64,000 nucleotides of DNA from contig OZ240221.1 of assembly GCA_965197675.1 (NCBI GenBank), positions 1,612,001 through 1,676,000 on the forward strand, written 5' to 3'. This DNA comes from G965197675 sp965197675 (lineage in GTDB: Bacteria > Chloroflexota > Dehalococcoidia > Plut-88900). Numbering within the stretch: the stretch's first letter is position 1; every line of letters starts with the position of its first letter. The position numbers and the translations under genes were made by a program. The notes under the pieces are model-generated. The model made no database searches and was not told the DNA's origin. It saw only the letters and a program-made list of their open reading frames with translations. Below, piece after piece: positions 24,655 through 34,166 of this stretch.

Positions 24655-25833
24655 ATGCTCCTTTCATGGCCGGTACGCCTCGCTCCTTTCTTGTTCGCGG
24701 CAGTACTATTGGTCGTCGTTCTGGGCGCGTGCGGTGGCGGAGCAAATGACTCGCCGGACCCGATCCTTGTTGCAACTCCCGCACCCGCCCCAGCTTCTGC
24801 TGCAACCTCACAACCATCGCCAACTCCGACTTCTTCACCTCCGCCGTCCCTCCCCACCCCTGCACTCGACGGGGTTGTGCGGTTGCCCCACGACGAAGGT
24901 GTTCACCTCTCGCCCCTGGAGTGGTGGTACTTCAACGGCCACCTGACTACGGAAAGTGGCCAGGCGTTCAGCTACCACTTTGTCACCTTCCAGTCGGTGT
25001 TGCCCTCCGGTCTAACGCCCCGGGTGGCCCAGCTAAGTTGGGCCGACCACGGCAAGAGCCTGCACTTGACCGGGGAGCAGGCAGCCTTGCCTTTCCTGGA
25101 GGCCTCGTCGGGGCGATTCGACCTCTCCACGAACGGCTGGCACATGAGCGGGGACGGCGATACTTACCAACTCTCTTTCCGGGTCGGGGACTACACCGTA
25201 GAGCTTGAAGCAAATTCAAAAAACCCTGCGGTGCTTCACCATGACACCGGTCTGGTGGACCTGGATATAGCAGGCAAGACTTACTACTATTCCCGCACCG
25301 GCCTGGAGACCTCCGGCGCGGTGTCGATATCCGGCGTCTCTAACCCTGTCATTGGGGTCTCCTGGATGGACCATCAATGGGGTGACTTTACGACAGCAGA
25401 GATCGGGTGGGACTGGCTCAGCCTCAGCCTGGACGACGGTTCTGATCTTATGGTCTCGGTAGTCTGGGAGCAGGCGGGGTCCGAGCACATCACTACCTAC
25501 GGCACCTACGTCCCGCCGGACTCCCCCCCGATGCATCTGCCCGGCGACGACATTTCCCTGGACCCCACGGGGACTTGGACAAGCGCTGTCACCGGTGGTG
25601 TCTACCCTATGGGCTGGAATCTGCGTGTCGACTCCCTAGGCCTTGATCTGGTGCTAACTCCGGTCATAGAGGAGGCCGAATTTGTCACCAGCGTTTTCAT
25701 CCCTGTGATCTATTGGGAGGGAGCGGTGGTGGCAACGGGGAGCAGGGATGGGGCGGCTGTATCGGGCAAGGGTTTCGTGGAAATGGTAGGCTATGTACCC
25801 TCAGCCCTCGTCGCGCCGCCAGCCCAACCATAG
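24655..25833 (+). CDS. AttH/CrtC-like lipoprotein (carotenoid 1,2-hydratase fold)
   Basis: The 392-residue protein has a lipoprotein signal peptide with Cys26 (VVVLGAC) and a long Pro/Ala/Thr linker (about 35-75). It then has the two-barrel lipocalin-like domain of the AttH/CrtC family. Motifs seen are LSPLEWWYFNGHLTTESG near the domain start, GVSWMDHQWGDF with the family Trp-Asp-His, and the closing GFVEMVGY. CrtC adds water to acyclic carotenoids; AttH relatives in non-pigmented bacteria have unknown lipid-related roles. The extracellular lipid-anchored form argues for a surface lipid or hydrophobic-ligand role. No carotenoid genes are adjacent. Confidence 0.82.
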   Translation: MLLSWPVRLAPFLFAAVLLVVVLGACGGGANDSPDPILVATPAPAPASAATSQPSPTPTSSPPPSLPTPALDGVVRLPHDEGVHLSPLEWWYFNGHLTTESGQAFSYHFVTFQSVLPSGLTPRVAQLSWADHGKSLHLTGEQAALPFLEASSGRFDLSTNGWHMSGDGDTYQLSFRVGDYTVELEANSKNPAVLHHDTGLVDLDIAGKTYYYSRTGLETSGAVSISGVSNPVIGVSWMDHQWGDFTTAEIGWDWLSLSLDDGSDLMVSVVWEQAGSEHITTYGTYVPPDSPPMHLPGDDISLDPTGTWTSAVTGGVYPMGWNLRVDSLGLDLVLTPVIEEAEFVTSVFIPVIYWEGAVVATGSRDGAAVSGKGFVEMVGYVPSALVAPPAQP

Positions 25834-25859
25834 TTGTCTACCGAAGCTCCGGCCGGGGA

Positions 25860-26200
25860 GTGACAGATCAGCAGAGACGTCGAGATGGACGGAAGCTCGA
25901 TCAGTAAGATTCGCACGCGGTGGCTGACCGATGGCCGGATAGAGCTGGGCTTTCTGATCCCAGCGGCAAAACGATCGCCTCCGACATCTGCTGCCTTCCT
26001 GCCGACATCCCACCAGGCATCTGGCTCCCCCTCCACAGACTACCGTAACTGCTCCGGTGAATACCGAGTCAGATGAGTGGTACAAGGACGTCCCTTTGGA
26101 GGCAATATTGATTGGAGTAGCTGTAGTTGCCGGCAGCATATTTGTAGCCTTACTCCTGAGAAGGTCACGCAGACGCCATCTTCCGCGGAGCCAGACATAG
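25860..26200 (+). pseudogene. Remnant of a membrane-anchored protein (C-terminal segment)
   Basis: From about 26025 to the TAG at 26198 one frame reads APPPQTTVTAPVNTESDEWY and KDVPLEAILIGVAVVAGSIF, then VALLLRRSRRRHLPRSQT. This is a Pro/Thr linker, one membrane span and a basic cytoplasmic tail, the usual C-terminus of a surface-anchored protein. The upstream 170 bp contains sense-like pieces in different frames but no intact domain. The gene is broken and its function unreadable. Confidence 0.45.
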
Positions 26201-26275
26201 ACCCAGATAGGCCGACTCCTCCATTGCCGTCATTCTCGTTCCGGCCTGATTGACCGAGCATTTGCCAAGTAGAAG

Positions 26276-27847
26276 CTAGTCGTGGACTTCGACTCGTTCC
26301 CCGTCATACACCCCCAACCCTGGCATATCGATCGTCACTCGCTCGGTCAAACCCTTGGTGCGGTGAAAATCGAGGACCGCCGGCCAATCCGACCATACGA
26401 ATCGACCGTCCTCCGTCTCCCGGATCTCCGATTGGTAAGGGGGAAAGAGCTCACCACTGGTGTCTTCTTGCCCGCTCGCGTAAAGCTTGTCACCCTGGCG
26501 GTCGATATCCATGATACTAGGTTTGGCGAGAAATCCGGGTACCACATAACGTCCGACATGATCGTCAAATCGAGACGGATCGGGCGTAGCGATCCCCCTC
26601 ACCATCGAAGGCGGGAGTGCTACCTCTGCGATGGAAAGGGTACGATGGAATAGAAGGCAATCCCAGGCGGGTCCTGGTGCCTCTGGTCCATAACGAAGAT
26701 TGTGGCGGCTCAGCTTCTCGGTGTTCAGCCACTTCGCTACGGGCCCGGACGCGGGCGCTTTGCGCAGATCTAGAAGGTAACAATCCGGTCCCACTTGATC
26801 GTAGGCTGCAGGGTTGGTGTCCGGTAGGGGTTCTTCGCCCTTGACGGAGTAAGTGCTGGCGGTGCCGATGATTAGCAGCTTTTCTCGGCCGATGCGATTG
26901 GCGATGTAAGAACCCATGGAAGTCGCTTTGTCGACCCGCACTGGATACTGCTGCAGATGGGTGTTGTGGGCACCGACTACGATTCGGGCGTCAGGTCCCT
27001 CACGTTTCAAAACCCATTCGAGCGAGCTGGCCATGGAAACGTCACGGACGTTCCAAAAGGCTCGAAAGCCCTTGCTGATATCGGGGTCGGTCTGAGCCAG
27101 CATCAAGATCATATCCCGCAAGACCTCCGCGCTTCTGAGCCCCCAGTCGTATTCATCCTGTGAGCTGGCCCGGATATAGGCCATTCGGTGTTGCTCTATC
27201 CGATTGACTACCAACGTAGATTCTGCAATGAGGCGGCGCCATGTCTCTTCGTCAACCTCACCTCGCCGGTCGAAGTTGATGTCGCGTACCGGTCCTTCAA
27301 AGCTCCTCTCCATGTCGTTGGCGAGATCGGCATCGACGTTGCGGCCTAACTTCATCACCGCGTTGAAGGCGTGCTGGATATGGAACCAGTTCCCTGTGCC
27401 ATCCATGCCGTAGAATCGCAGCTCTCGGTCCCGGTCGGGATTTGCATTGTAGTTCCGCATCCATTGGATCAGATCCTGAAGCTCAGCCCATACCCCCCAA
27501 GCATTGGTCGCTGACTTGACCACCGTATCCCAATCGATGTCAGCTCCGGCCACATACTCGTGAATATTACGACCCTCGACGATTCCCGATTCGAGCACGA
27601 AGGTACTGAATCCGTGTTCTTTTACGAGGTACTTGAACACACGCGCGCGAAATCGGTTCCACTCGTGTAGAAAGTGGGCATTCTCTCCCAGGGCAATGAT
27701 CCGGGCATCACCGATTACCTCCGCCAGGAAACCAAGATCGTCATAGTTCTCATCGGTTCGCGGTATCGAGACCGGTATGGCCTCACCCCGCGCCCAGGCA
27801 ACAAAAGGTTTTGAGTCAACCGTCGAGTTCTCTTGTTCGGCGACCAT
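26276..27847 (-). CDS. Erythromycin esterase family protein
   Basis: The ATG at 27847 is preceded by GAGGAGGAG, so the product is 523 residues and the longer frame to 27886 is unlikely. The first 400 residues match the erythromycin-esterase (EreA/EreB-like) domain. Motifs include RIIALGENAHFLHEWNRFRA with the conserved Gly-Glu and His, FVLESGIVEGRNIHEYVAG, and IVVGAHNTHLQQ with the essential His. Characterised members open macrolide lactones, but many family members act on other esters or succinoglycan-type substrates. The last 110 residues form a beta-rich extension (DPSRFDDHVGRYVVPGFL) like the DUF3471 tails of beta-lactamase-like proteins. No resistance context or mobile element flanks it, so macrolide resistance should not be assumed. 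Confidence 0.85.
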   Translation of the reverse strand: MVAEQENSTVDSKPFVAWARGEAIPVSIPRTDENYDDLGFLAEVIGDARIIALGENAHFLHEWNRFRARVFKYLVKEHGFSTFVLESGIVEGRNIHEYVAGADIDWDTVVKSATNAWGVWAELQDLIQWMRNYNANPDRDRELRFYGMDGTGNWFHIQHAFNAVMKLGRNVDADLANDMERSFEGPVRDINFDRRGEVDEETWRRLIAESTLVVNRIEQHRMAYIRASSQDEYDWGLRSAEVLRDMILMLAQTDPDISKGFRAFWNVRDVSMASSLEWVLKREGPDARIVVGAHNTHLQQYPVRVDKATSMGSYIANRIGREKLLIIGTASTYSVKGEEPLPDTNPAAYDQVGPDCYLLDLRKAPASGPVAKWLNTEKLSRHNLRYGPEAPGPAWDCLLFHRTLSIAEVALPPSMVRGIATPDPSRFDDHVGRYVVPGFLAKPSIMDIDRQGDKLYASGQEDTSGELFPPYQSEIRETEDGRFVWSDWPAVLDFHRTKGLTERVTIDMPGLGVYDGERVEVHD

Positions 27848-28405
27848 CGGTTCTCCTCCTCGAGTATTATCCATTAAAGTATACACGTTCGCCCGTCCAC
27901 AGTTTGTTCTCGCTTAGTCCAGGCAATTCATCCAATCTCTGGAAAGGTGGGTCGCTACTCTATCAGCAATAATCGGCGCCATGATGCTCCTGATTTTTCT
28001 TGTTACGGTACGAGCCCAATGGTGGCTGTCTTTCTCACAGACGGATCAAGCCTCTATAAGCTATGTTCATAACTGCAGCCTGGACCTCCTCTACCGATAG
28101 GCCGAACGCCTCGGTCAAGACAGGAACAGACAACCTCTGCTCGTCAGAATCCATCATGTCAACGAGAGTCGCTTTGGCTATAGAGGCACGGACGACCAAT
28201 CAGAACGTCTTCCATTTCAGTCTTAGCGCGTCGCAATGGGCGATTCTTCAGTTCCATTCTACTTGGTGGATGAGACAAGACCCGACAAATCCTCTCCCAT
28301 CTCCGATCTACTCTCGCGTCTTCGGCGGATGCTCAGGCCCTTGCGGAGCAGTCGTTGCTGACTGTGTATCCGTATTCCAGCACACAGCGGCTGGTGGTAG
28401 AGTAG
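27848..28405. other. Intergenic stretch before the Mod-Res locus
   Basis: No intact gene is seen. The last 150 bp on the plus strand contain a sense-like frame (ADAQALAEQSLLTVYPYSST) ending in a TAG one base before the Mod start region. It may be the end of a lost upstream gene. Confidence 0.3.
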
Positions 28406-29548
28406 ATGCCGGAGCGTATCATGCCAAGACGCAAGGCACCCTACCAAGCCAAGCGGCCCATTGAGTCCTACGACCACCGGGACAAGGATAGGCTGAACAA
28501 CCCGCCCGTCGGCCTGGTCACGCCGGAGACCGATCAGGACGCGGGCAGGAAGACCTACGCCTACGATCCCCACCTCGACCCGCAGCTCCAGTGGGCGGGC
28601 AAGGCGGAACACACCTCCTTCGAGGTGCCAACGGTGTCGCTTCACGTGCACGAGCGCATCGACCCCCGCACTATCATTGAGGCCACCCGCAAGCGCAACG
28701 GCGACGGTGCTCCGATGCAGGGGAGCCTGTTCGAGCTGCCGGAGGAGAACCCGCCGGTCCGCAGCGCCATCGAGTTCTACCGGCACCGTCACAACTGGAC
28801 CAATCGCCTGGTGGCCGGCGACAGCCTGCTGGTGATGAACAGCCTGCTGGAGAAGGAAGGCATGGCCGGCAAGGTGCAGATGGTATATATCGACCCGCCC
28901 TACGGCGTCCGCTACGGCTCCAACTTCCAGCCCTTCGTCAACCGTCGGGATGTGCGAGACGGCCGTGATGAGGACCTGACCCAGGAGCAGGAGACCATCA
29001 AGGCCTTCCGCGACACCTGGGAGTTGGGCATCCATTCTTACTTGAGCTACCTGCGCGACCGCCTGCTGTTGGCTAGGGAATTGCTGACCGAGAGTGGGTC
29101 GTGCTTCGTCCAGATAAGCGACGAGAATGTTCACAATGTGCGCAGTTTGATGGACGAGATATTTGGGGTAGATAACTTCGTCAGCATGATTTCCTACACT
29201 ACCACAAGCGGCTTCACATCTAACACCCTAAGTCGTGCTGGCGATTACATTCTTTGGTATGCAAAGGATAGAAAGACTATAAAGTACCGTCAAATATTCA
29301 CAGAGAAGCTATCTCTAGTGGATGACGACAGTACAAAATATGATCAAGTAGAGCTGCCAGATGGGACTCGTCGGGCTCTGACAGCACAAGAAAAACGCGA
29401 CGAGATGATTTTGGCAAAAGATGCAAAACTATTTCGACACGGGGGAATCGATAGCCAGGGGAGTAGCAGTGAAGCGACGCCTTTTGAGTTTCAGGGAAGG
29501 ACGTTCAATCCCCCGAATGGACGGCACTGGACGGCACTGGACGGCTAA
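28406..29548 (+). pseudogene. Type III-like DNA methyltransferase (Mod), 5' part
   Basis: This 380-codon frame encodes the N-terminal part of a beta-class N6-adenine/N4-cytosine methyltransferase. It has RLVAGDSLLVMNSLLEKEGM, catalytic motif IV DPPY in VYIDPPYGVRYGSNFQPF near residue 155, then SYLRDRLLLARELLTESG and SCFVQISDENVHNVR. A target-recognition segment follows (SYTTTSGFTSNTLSRAGDY). At 29521-29540 a tandem 10-bp duplication throws the frame and the ORF ends within a few codons at 29548. The SAM-binding motif (DPTCGSGTT) lies beyond the shift in the next frame. Without frame correction it has no SAM-binding site and cannot be active. Confidence 0.82.
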
Positions 29549-32129
29549 CTATCCCCTTGGGATGGAGAATCTAAAGAATTCCAGAAGACTGGCTATAATG
29601 GGGCATCGCCTAAGCTATGTTCGTTACTTTAACGATTTCCCTATTCAACCAATTCACAATTTGTGGACTGACATTGGAGGAAGTGTACAGAGTCGTTCGG
29701 ACCCAAAAGTGTTTGTAGTACAGACAGGAACGGCACCTATCCAACGCTGTATCCTAATGGCCACCGACCCCGGCGACCTAGTATTCGATCCCACATGCGG
29801 CTCCGGCACTACCGCCTACGTCGCCGAGCAGTGGGGGCGCCGCTGGATCACCTGCGACACCTCCCGCGTGGCCATATCCCTTGCCAAGCAGCGGCTGATG
29901 ACGGCCCTCTTCGACTACTACGAGGCTTTCCGTGTGGTGCCGGCGACTCTGCTCGACCAGCTCCGTCAAGGGCGGGTAGTAGTCCGCAACTGGCATGCCC
30001 TCAACTGGGAGAGTGAAGAACAGATAGGCAGAAAGCGGAGTGTGGACAAGCGCGGCGTCAAGAGTGACGAGGCTTATGTCCGCGACGTGATGGGTGAAAT
30101 GGCCGTTGCCCGCAACCTTCTCGTCATTAACGACGAGGCCCACCACGCCTGGCGAGTCCCCGCCGAGTCCAAGGTGAAGGGCGTGGCAAAGGCCGATATC
30201 GAGGAGGCGACCAAGTGGGTGGGCGGCCTGGATCGGGTTCACCGAGCGCGGGGAATCCTAACCTGCTACGACTTCTCGGCCACGCCCTTCGCCCCTTCCG
30301 GCAAGAGAAGCTCCGAGGAGGCGCTGTTTGACTGGATTGTCAGCGACTTTGGGCTGAACGACGCAATAGAATCAGGTCTCGTAAAGACGCCGCGGGTCGT
30401 GGTTCGGGATGACGCACTGCCCGACGCCAAGACTTACAAGTCACGCCTGTACCACATCTACAACGACCCGGATGTCAAGGACGATCTGAACCGCCGGGCC
30501 AAGCCCGACGAGCCTCTGCCCGATCTCGTCGCCAATGGTTACTATCTCCTGGGCTACGACTGGAGGGAGACCGCCAAAAGCTGGGAAGACACCGGATTCA
30601 AAACACCGCCGGTGATGATCACCGTCGCCAACCGCACGGAGACGGCGGCCCGGGTCAGGCACGCCTTTGATCGCAAGCGAATCCGCATAGACGAGCTCTG
30701 CGATAAGGAGCGGACCCTGCACATCGACTCCGGTGTGCTGAAGCGAGCGGAGGAGTCCGAGGAACCCATAGCAGAAGTCCTGATTGACGATGAAGATGAT
30801 TCTGACAATGGTGTGGTCGGTCCCAGGCTTACAGCTGACCAGAGGGCCGAGCAGCTGAGGAGGATGGTCGACACCGTTGGGCGGCCGGGACAGCCCGGCG
30901 AGCAGATTCAGAATGTCATCTCCGTAGGAATGCTCTCGGAGGGATGGGACGCTAAGACCGTAACCCACATCATGGGGCTCAGGGCATTCACCAGCCAACT
31001 TCTGTGTGAGCAAGTGGTTGGGCGGGGTCTCAGGCGCACCTCCTACGAGGTGGATGATGACACCGGAATGTTCGAGCCTGAGTACGTGAACATATTCGGT
31101 GTTCCGTTCACCTTCCTACCCCACGAGTCGGACGAGAGCGTGGCTCCGAAGCCGCCTACGCCCAAGACAGCCATTGAGCCGGTTGTGGAAAAGGCCGCCT
31201 TCGAGATCAAGTGGCCCAATATAAACCGCATCGAGCACGTCTATCGCCCCCATCTATCCCTTGATTGGGACAAGATGGAGGCCTTGGAGATCAATGCCAG
31301 TGAGACCGCACAGGTGGCCGAGCTTGCCCCAATCGTGGACGGCAAGCCGGATGTCTCCAAAGTGAGCAGCATTGACCTGGAGGCGCTGGCCCGTGAGTAC
31401 CGGACACAGAAGATCATCTTCGAGACGGCGCGGGACGTCTTCGATCAGATGAAGGCGTCCTGGCCGGGAAGCCGGGAGTCACTCATTGCCCAGCTAGTGA
31501 AGCTGGTCGAGCAGTTCCTTCTATCGGACAGGCTGCTTGTAACTCCTCCCCTCTTCTATCAGGACGAGACCGCCCGGCGTCTCATCATTACCCTGAACAT
31601 GACCAAGGTCGTGCAGCACGTCCTGGACGCTGTACGCTTCGAAAACATGGAGCGACTTGAGCCAGTGTTTGATCGAAGCCATCCCATCCGCTCGACCGCA
31701 AACATGCCGACGTGGTACACGGGTAAGCCGTGCTACTTCACGGACCGCAGCCACATCAACATGTGCGTCTACGACAGCACGTGGGAAGCTTCGGAAGCCT
31801 ACGAGTTGGACCGCAACCCGTTGATAGAAGCCTGGGTCAAGAACGACCACCTGGGCTTCGAGGTGCTCTACGTGTACCGAGGCGTGGTACGGAAGTATCG
31901 TCCCGACTTCATCATCCGTCTGAAATCAGGGAATCTGCTGGTCCTGGAGATGAAGGGGCAACCGGACGAACAGAGCCGCTCGAAGCGTCGCGCTCTGGAA
32001 CAGTGGACCCAAGCCGTCAATCAGCACGGCGGCTTGGAGCAGTGGTCTTCCGACGTTTCCTACAGCCCGGAGGACATCAAGGACATCCTGGGGAAACATG
32101 AGAAGGCTGAGGTTGGCAAACTCGGTTGA
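29421..32129 (+). pseudogene. Mod C-terminal part fused in frame to a Res subunit lacking helicase motif I
   Basis: Sense homology begins at 29541; the earlier codons are out of frame with Mod. The frame first completes the methyltransferase: IMGHRLSYVRYFNDFPIQPI and SAM motif FDPTCGSGTTAYVAEQWG. At FDYYEAFRVVPATLLDQLRQ it passes directly into the restriction subunit. The fusion omits the Res N-terminus, so Walker A (motif I) is absent. DEAH (LLVINDEAHHAW), motif III (DFSATPF), motif V-VI region (SEGWDAKTV, QVVGRGLRR) and the C-terminal nuclease (YRPDFIIRLKSGNLLVLEMK, Asp and Glu-x-Lys) remain. A Res without motif I should not hydrolyse ATP. With the duplication removed the whole frame would be about 1,237 residues. 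A recombinase tail lies immediately after the stop. Confidence 0.82.
29521..29540 (+). repeat. Tandem 10-bp duplication that breaks the Mod frame
   Basis: ACGGCACTGG occurs at 29521-29530 and again at 29531-29540, and the next bases begin a third partial unit (ACGG). Removing one unit joins NGRHWTA to NYPLGMENLKNS exactly as expected for this methyltransferase family. Confidence 0.85.
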
Positions 32130-32155
32130 TGTGCCTTACAGGAGCCTCTACCCTC

Positions 32156-32212
32156 TCAGAGAGCGACCTCCCAGCGGAAAGTTCGCAGTACAGTACGCTC
32201 CGGCCCAACGAC
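32156..32212 (-). pseudogene. Serine recombinase 3'-tail scrap with stop codon
   Basis: The minus strand reads VGPERTVLRTFRWEVAL and a TGA at 32158-32156. It aligns with the end of the recombinase at 14743; the plus-strand sequence GACCTCCCA..GAAAGTTCG is nearly identical. It starts 27 bp after the Res stop, so the R-M debris sits at the edge of a former recombinase-bearing element. Confidence 0.6.
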
Positions 32213-32682
32213 ATGGATTCGAATGTATCCTACTGCTCCTGAACCGTAGTAGGCACTGATTCGTTAACTGCTTCACAACGCCTGTTTGAAGGGTGTTTTC
32301 GTTCCATTGCTGACAGCCACCGTCAACAAACTCCGCCTAACACGATTAGTCCTTTGGGGGGTGGGTCTGGAGAGACACAATGCTCGTAGCTTACATCCTC
32401 TACAGCTGAATTACCAATTCAAAAGTTCTGTGTATAGTCAGGTCAGGGGCACCATATAACCCCGATCTTTTAGGTCATCGTTGGTAGTTGAGGGTCATTT
32501 TGTGCCTAATCTAGGTTGAGCTGTCGACTGTCAGGCCGACGATATCCAATACGGGGTATCAGTGATTGTCCACACTTTGGTAGATATTCGAGGTTGGAGA
32601 GCCGAAGCGCAAAGGCCGGAATCCTAATGCCCGCAGCCCCAAAAGCTGGACGGTGGGAGATGCGGAAGTCTCCGATGCGGGT
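32213..32682. other. Intergenic stretch
   Basis: No gene, RNA or clear repeat is recognised between the recombinase scrap and the SDR gene. Confidence 0.3.
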
Positions 32683-33504
32683 CTAGGTATGGGAGGATGA
32701 CTCTCCGCCGTCCAGGTATATGATTTGCCCCGTCATCCAGTCCGCAGCGGGGCTGGCAAGGTACACCGCCAGAGATCCCAGGTCTTGAACGTCGGTAAGC
32801 CTTCCCAGTGGGACATCACTCAGCCTGTACTTGCGTATCTCTGGGTCATCAAACCCCTCCCGGGTCATATCTGTTATGAACCACCCGGGTCCTATTCCGT
32901 TAACGTTGATGTTGTAGGGCGCCCACTCCACGGCTAGCGTCCTGGTCAGAGCGTTCATCGCCGCCTTGCTTGCGTTGTAGGAAGCACCTCCCGGATAGGC
33001 CATGATGGAGTCGGTAGAGGAGACGTTTATTACCTTGCCTGATCGTCTTTTCAGCATCTGGGGCGCTACGGCGCGGCAGCCATAGAATGCGCTGGTTAGG
33101 TTGACCTCGATGACACGGCGCCACATCTCGTCGCTTGTCTCCTCAGCAAAGATCTCCCTACGGTCCAGTGGAGTGGGGAGGTGAGCGACCGGGGCCAACT
33201 CACCGACCCCAGCATTGTTCACCAGGATGTCTACTCCGCCAAGAGACTCGGAGGCCTTGGACACCATCTCGTCCACCTGTGTAGAGTTGGAGACGTCTGT
33301 CTTTATGGCCAGGGAACGCCTCCCCACACCTTGTATCTCTTTGGCCGTCTCCTCGATCTCCTTATGAGTTCGAGCGGCAACCGCCACATCGGCCCCCGCC
33401 TGGGCCATGGTCAGGGCGATAGCCCTGCCTATTCCCCTCCCACCCCCAGTCACTAACACCGTCTTTCCCTCCAGGCTAAACTGCTTTAATCCGAGATTTT
33501 CCAT
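32683..33504 (-). CDS. Short-chain dehydrogenase/reductase
   Basis: The 273-residue protein is a classical SDR. The cofactor loop TGGGRGIG is at 19-26, NNAG at 96-99, the catalytic Ser is in NVSST (162-163), and Tyr176 and Lys180 are in YNASK. The Asp70 (KTDVSN) and Arg45-containing AARTHK after the second strand suggest possible NADP preference. The end IIYLDGG is typical of glucose-1-dehydrogenase/3-oxoacyl-ACP-reductase-like SDRs that oxidise or reduce a secondary alcohol. Substrate unknown. An insertion around 105-125 (LPTPLDRREIFAEETSDE) is longer than in most members. Single gene, opposite to the aap operon. Confidence 0.88.
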   Translation of the reverse strand: MENLGLKQFSLEGKTVLVTGGGRGIGRAIALTMAQAGADVAVAARTHKEIEETAKEIQGVGRRSLAIKTDVSNSTQVDEMVSKASESLGGVDILVNNAGVGELAPVAHLPTPLDRREIFAEETSDEMWRRVIEVNLTSAFYGCRAVAPQMLKRRSGKVINVSSTDSIMAYPGGASYNASKAAMNALTRTLAVEWAPYNINVNGIGPGWFITDMTREGFDDPEIRKYRLSDVPLGRLTDVQDLGSLAVYLASPAADWMTGQIIYLDGGESSSHT

Positions 33505-34031
33505 ATGAGCCCATCCAAGTCTAGTCCAGTGGCATCAAAGGATGCTACTCTCGTTCATGGAAGTGTGTCAACCATCATCCCACAGGTCTTAAAGTACCAG
33601 TTCTCCCATTCTCACTTTGTGGTTAAGCGGCCAGTCATGGTGATCCGAGGATGGTGCAGGTCCAGGGAGGTACTTGCCAAGGGACTTTGCTACAAAAGTC
33701 GACTTGCTAAACCGCTTTACGGACGACAGGGGAACTTTTGAAACAAAGCCACCTCAAAGGCAGAGAGGATGCTCCTATACGTCCGAAGGCGCTATGATGG
33801 ACCTGTCGTTCGCCTCTACCAAAGGAAATAGCATACCGCGAACGGGCGATTTTGTAAGGCTCACAGCGCCAAATCTAATTCAAAGGCTCTGTTCCAGATA
33901 AGGTTGAGGATGCCAAACTCGCTAGCCTGATATCCTCCCGCTTACCTCGACATGTGCCAATCCCAATCGAACCTCTGGTCCACAAGTCCACGCTAGCGAC
34001 TAAACTTTCATTCACTTACTACTACAGTTCC
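33505..34031. other. Gene-poor intergenic stretch
   Basis: Short sense-like fragments on both strands, for example minus-strand LGKYLPGPAPSSDHHDWPLN near 33640, suggest an eroded gene. They cannot be assigned. Confidence 0.25.
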
Positions 34032-34061
34032 TTGACACCTCCAAGAGGTGTATTGTACTAT
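34032..34061 (+). promoter_or_regulatory. Candidate promoter of the aap operon
   Basis: TTGACA at 34032-34037 and TACTAT at 34056-34061 are separated by 18 bp, about 105 bp upstream of the aapJ start. The -10 box is imperfect. The spacer contains an inverted CCTC-AAGAGG element. Confidence 0.4.
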
Positions 34062-34166
34062 CCTCGGAGTTTGCTACCCCCGTAATGGTGTACCAAAATG
34101 AACACAGGTAAAAGACGGTGATGCAGACATAGATGGTCGCATACTAATTTTCCGAGAGGAGACAAG

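Noticed and set aside
26276..27847. Macrolide-resistance gene interpretation
   Set aside because: Family membership alone does not show erythromycin hydrolysis, the C-terminal extension is atypical, and there is no resistance or mobile context.
28259..29134. 291-codon minus-strand frame opposite the methyltransferase
   Set aside because: The plus strand carries clear catalytic motifs (DPPY, GDSLLVMNSLL); the minus text has none.
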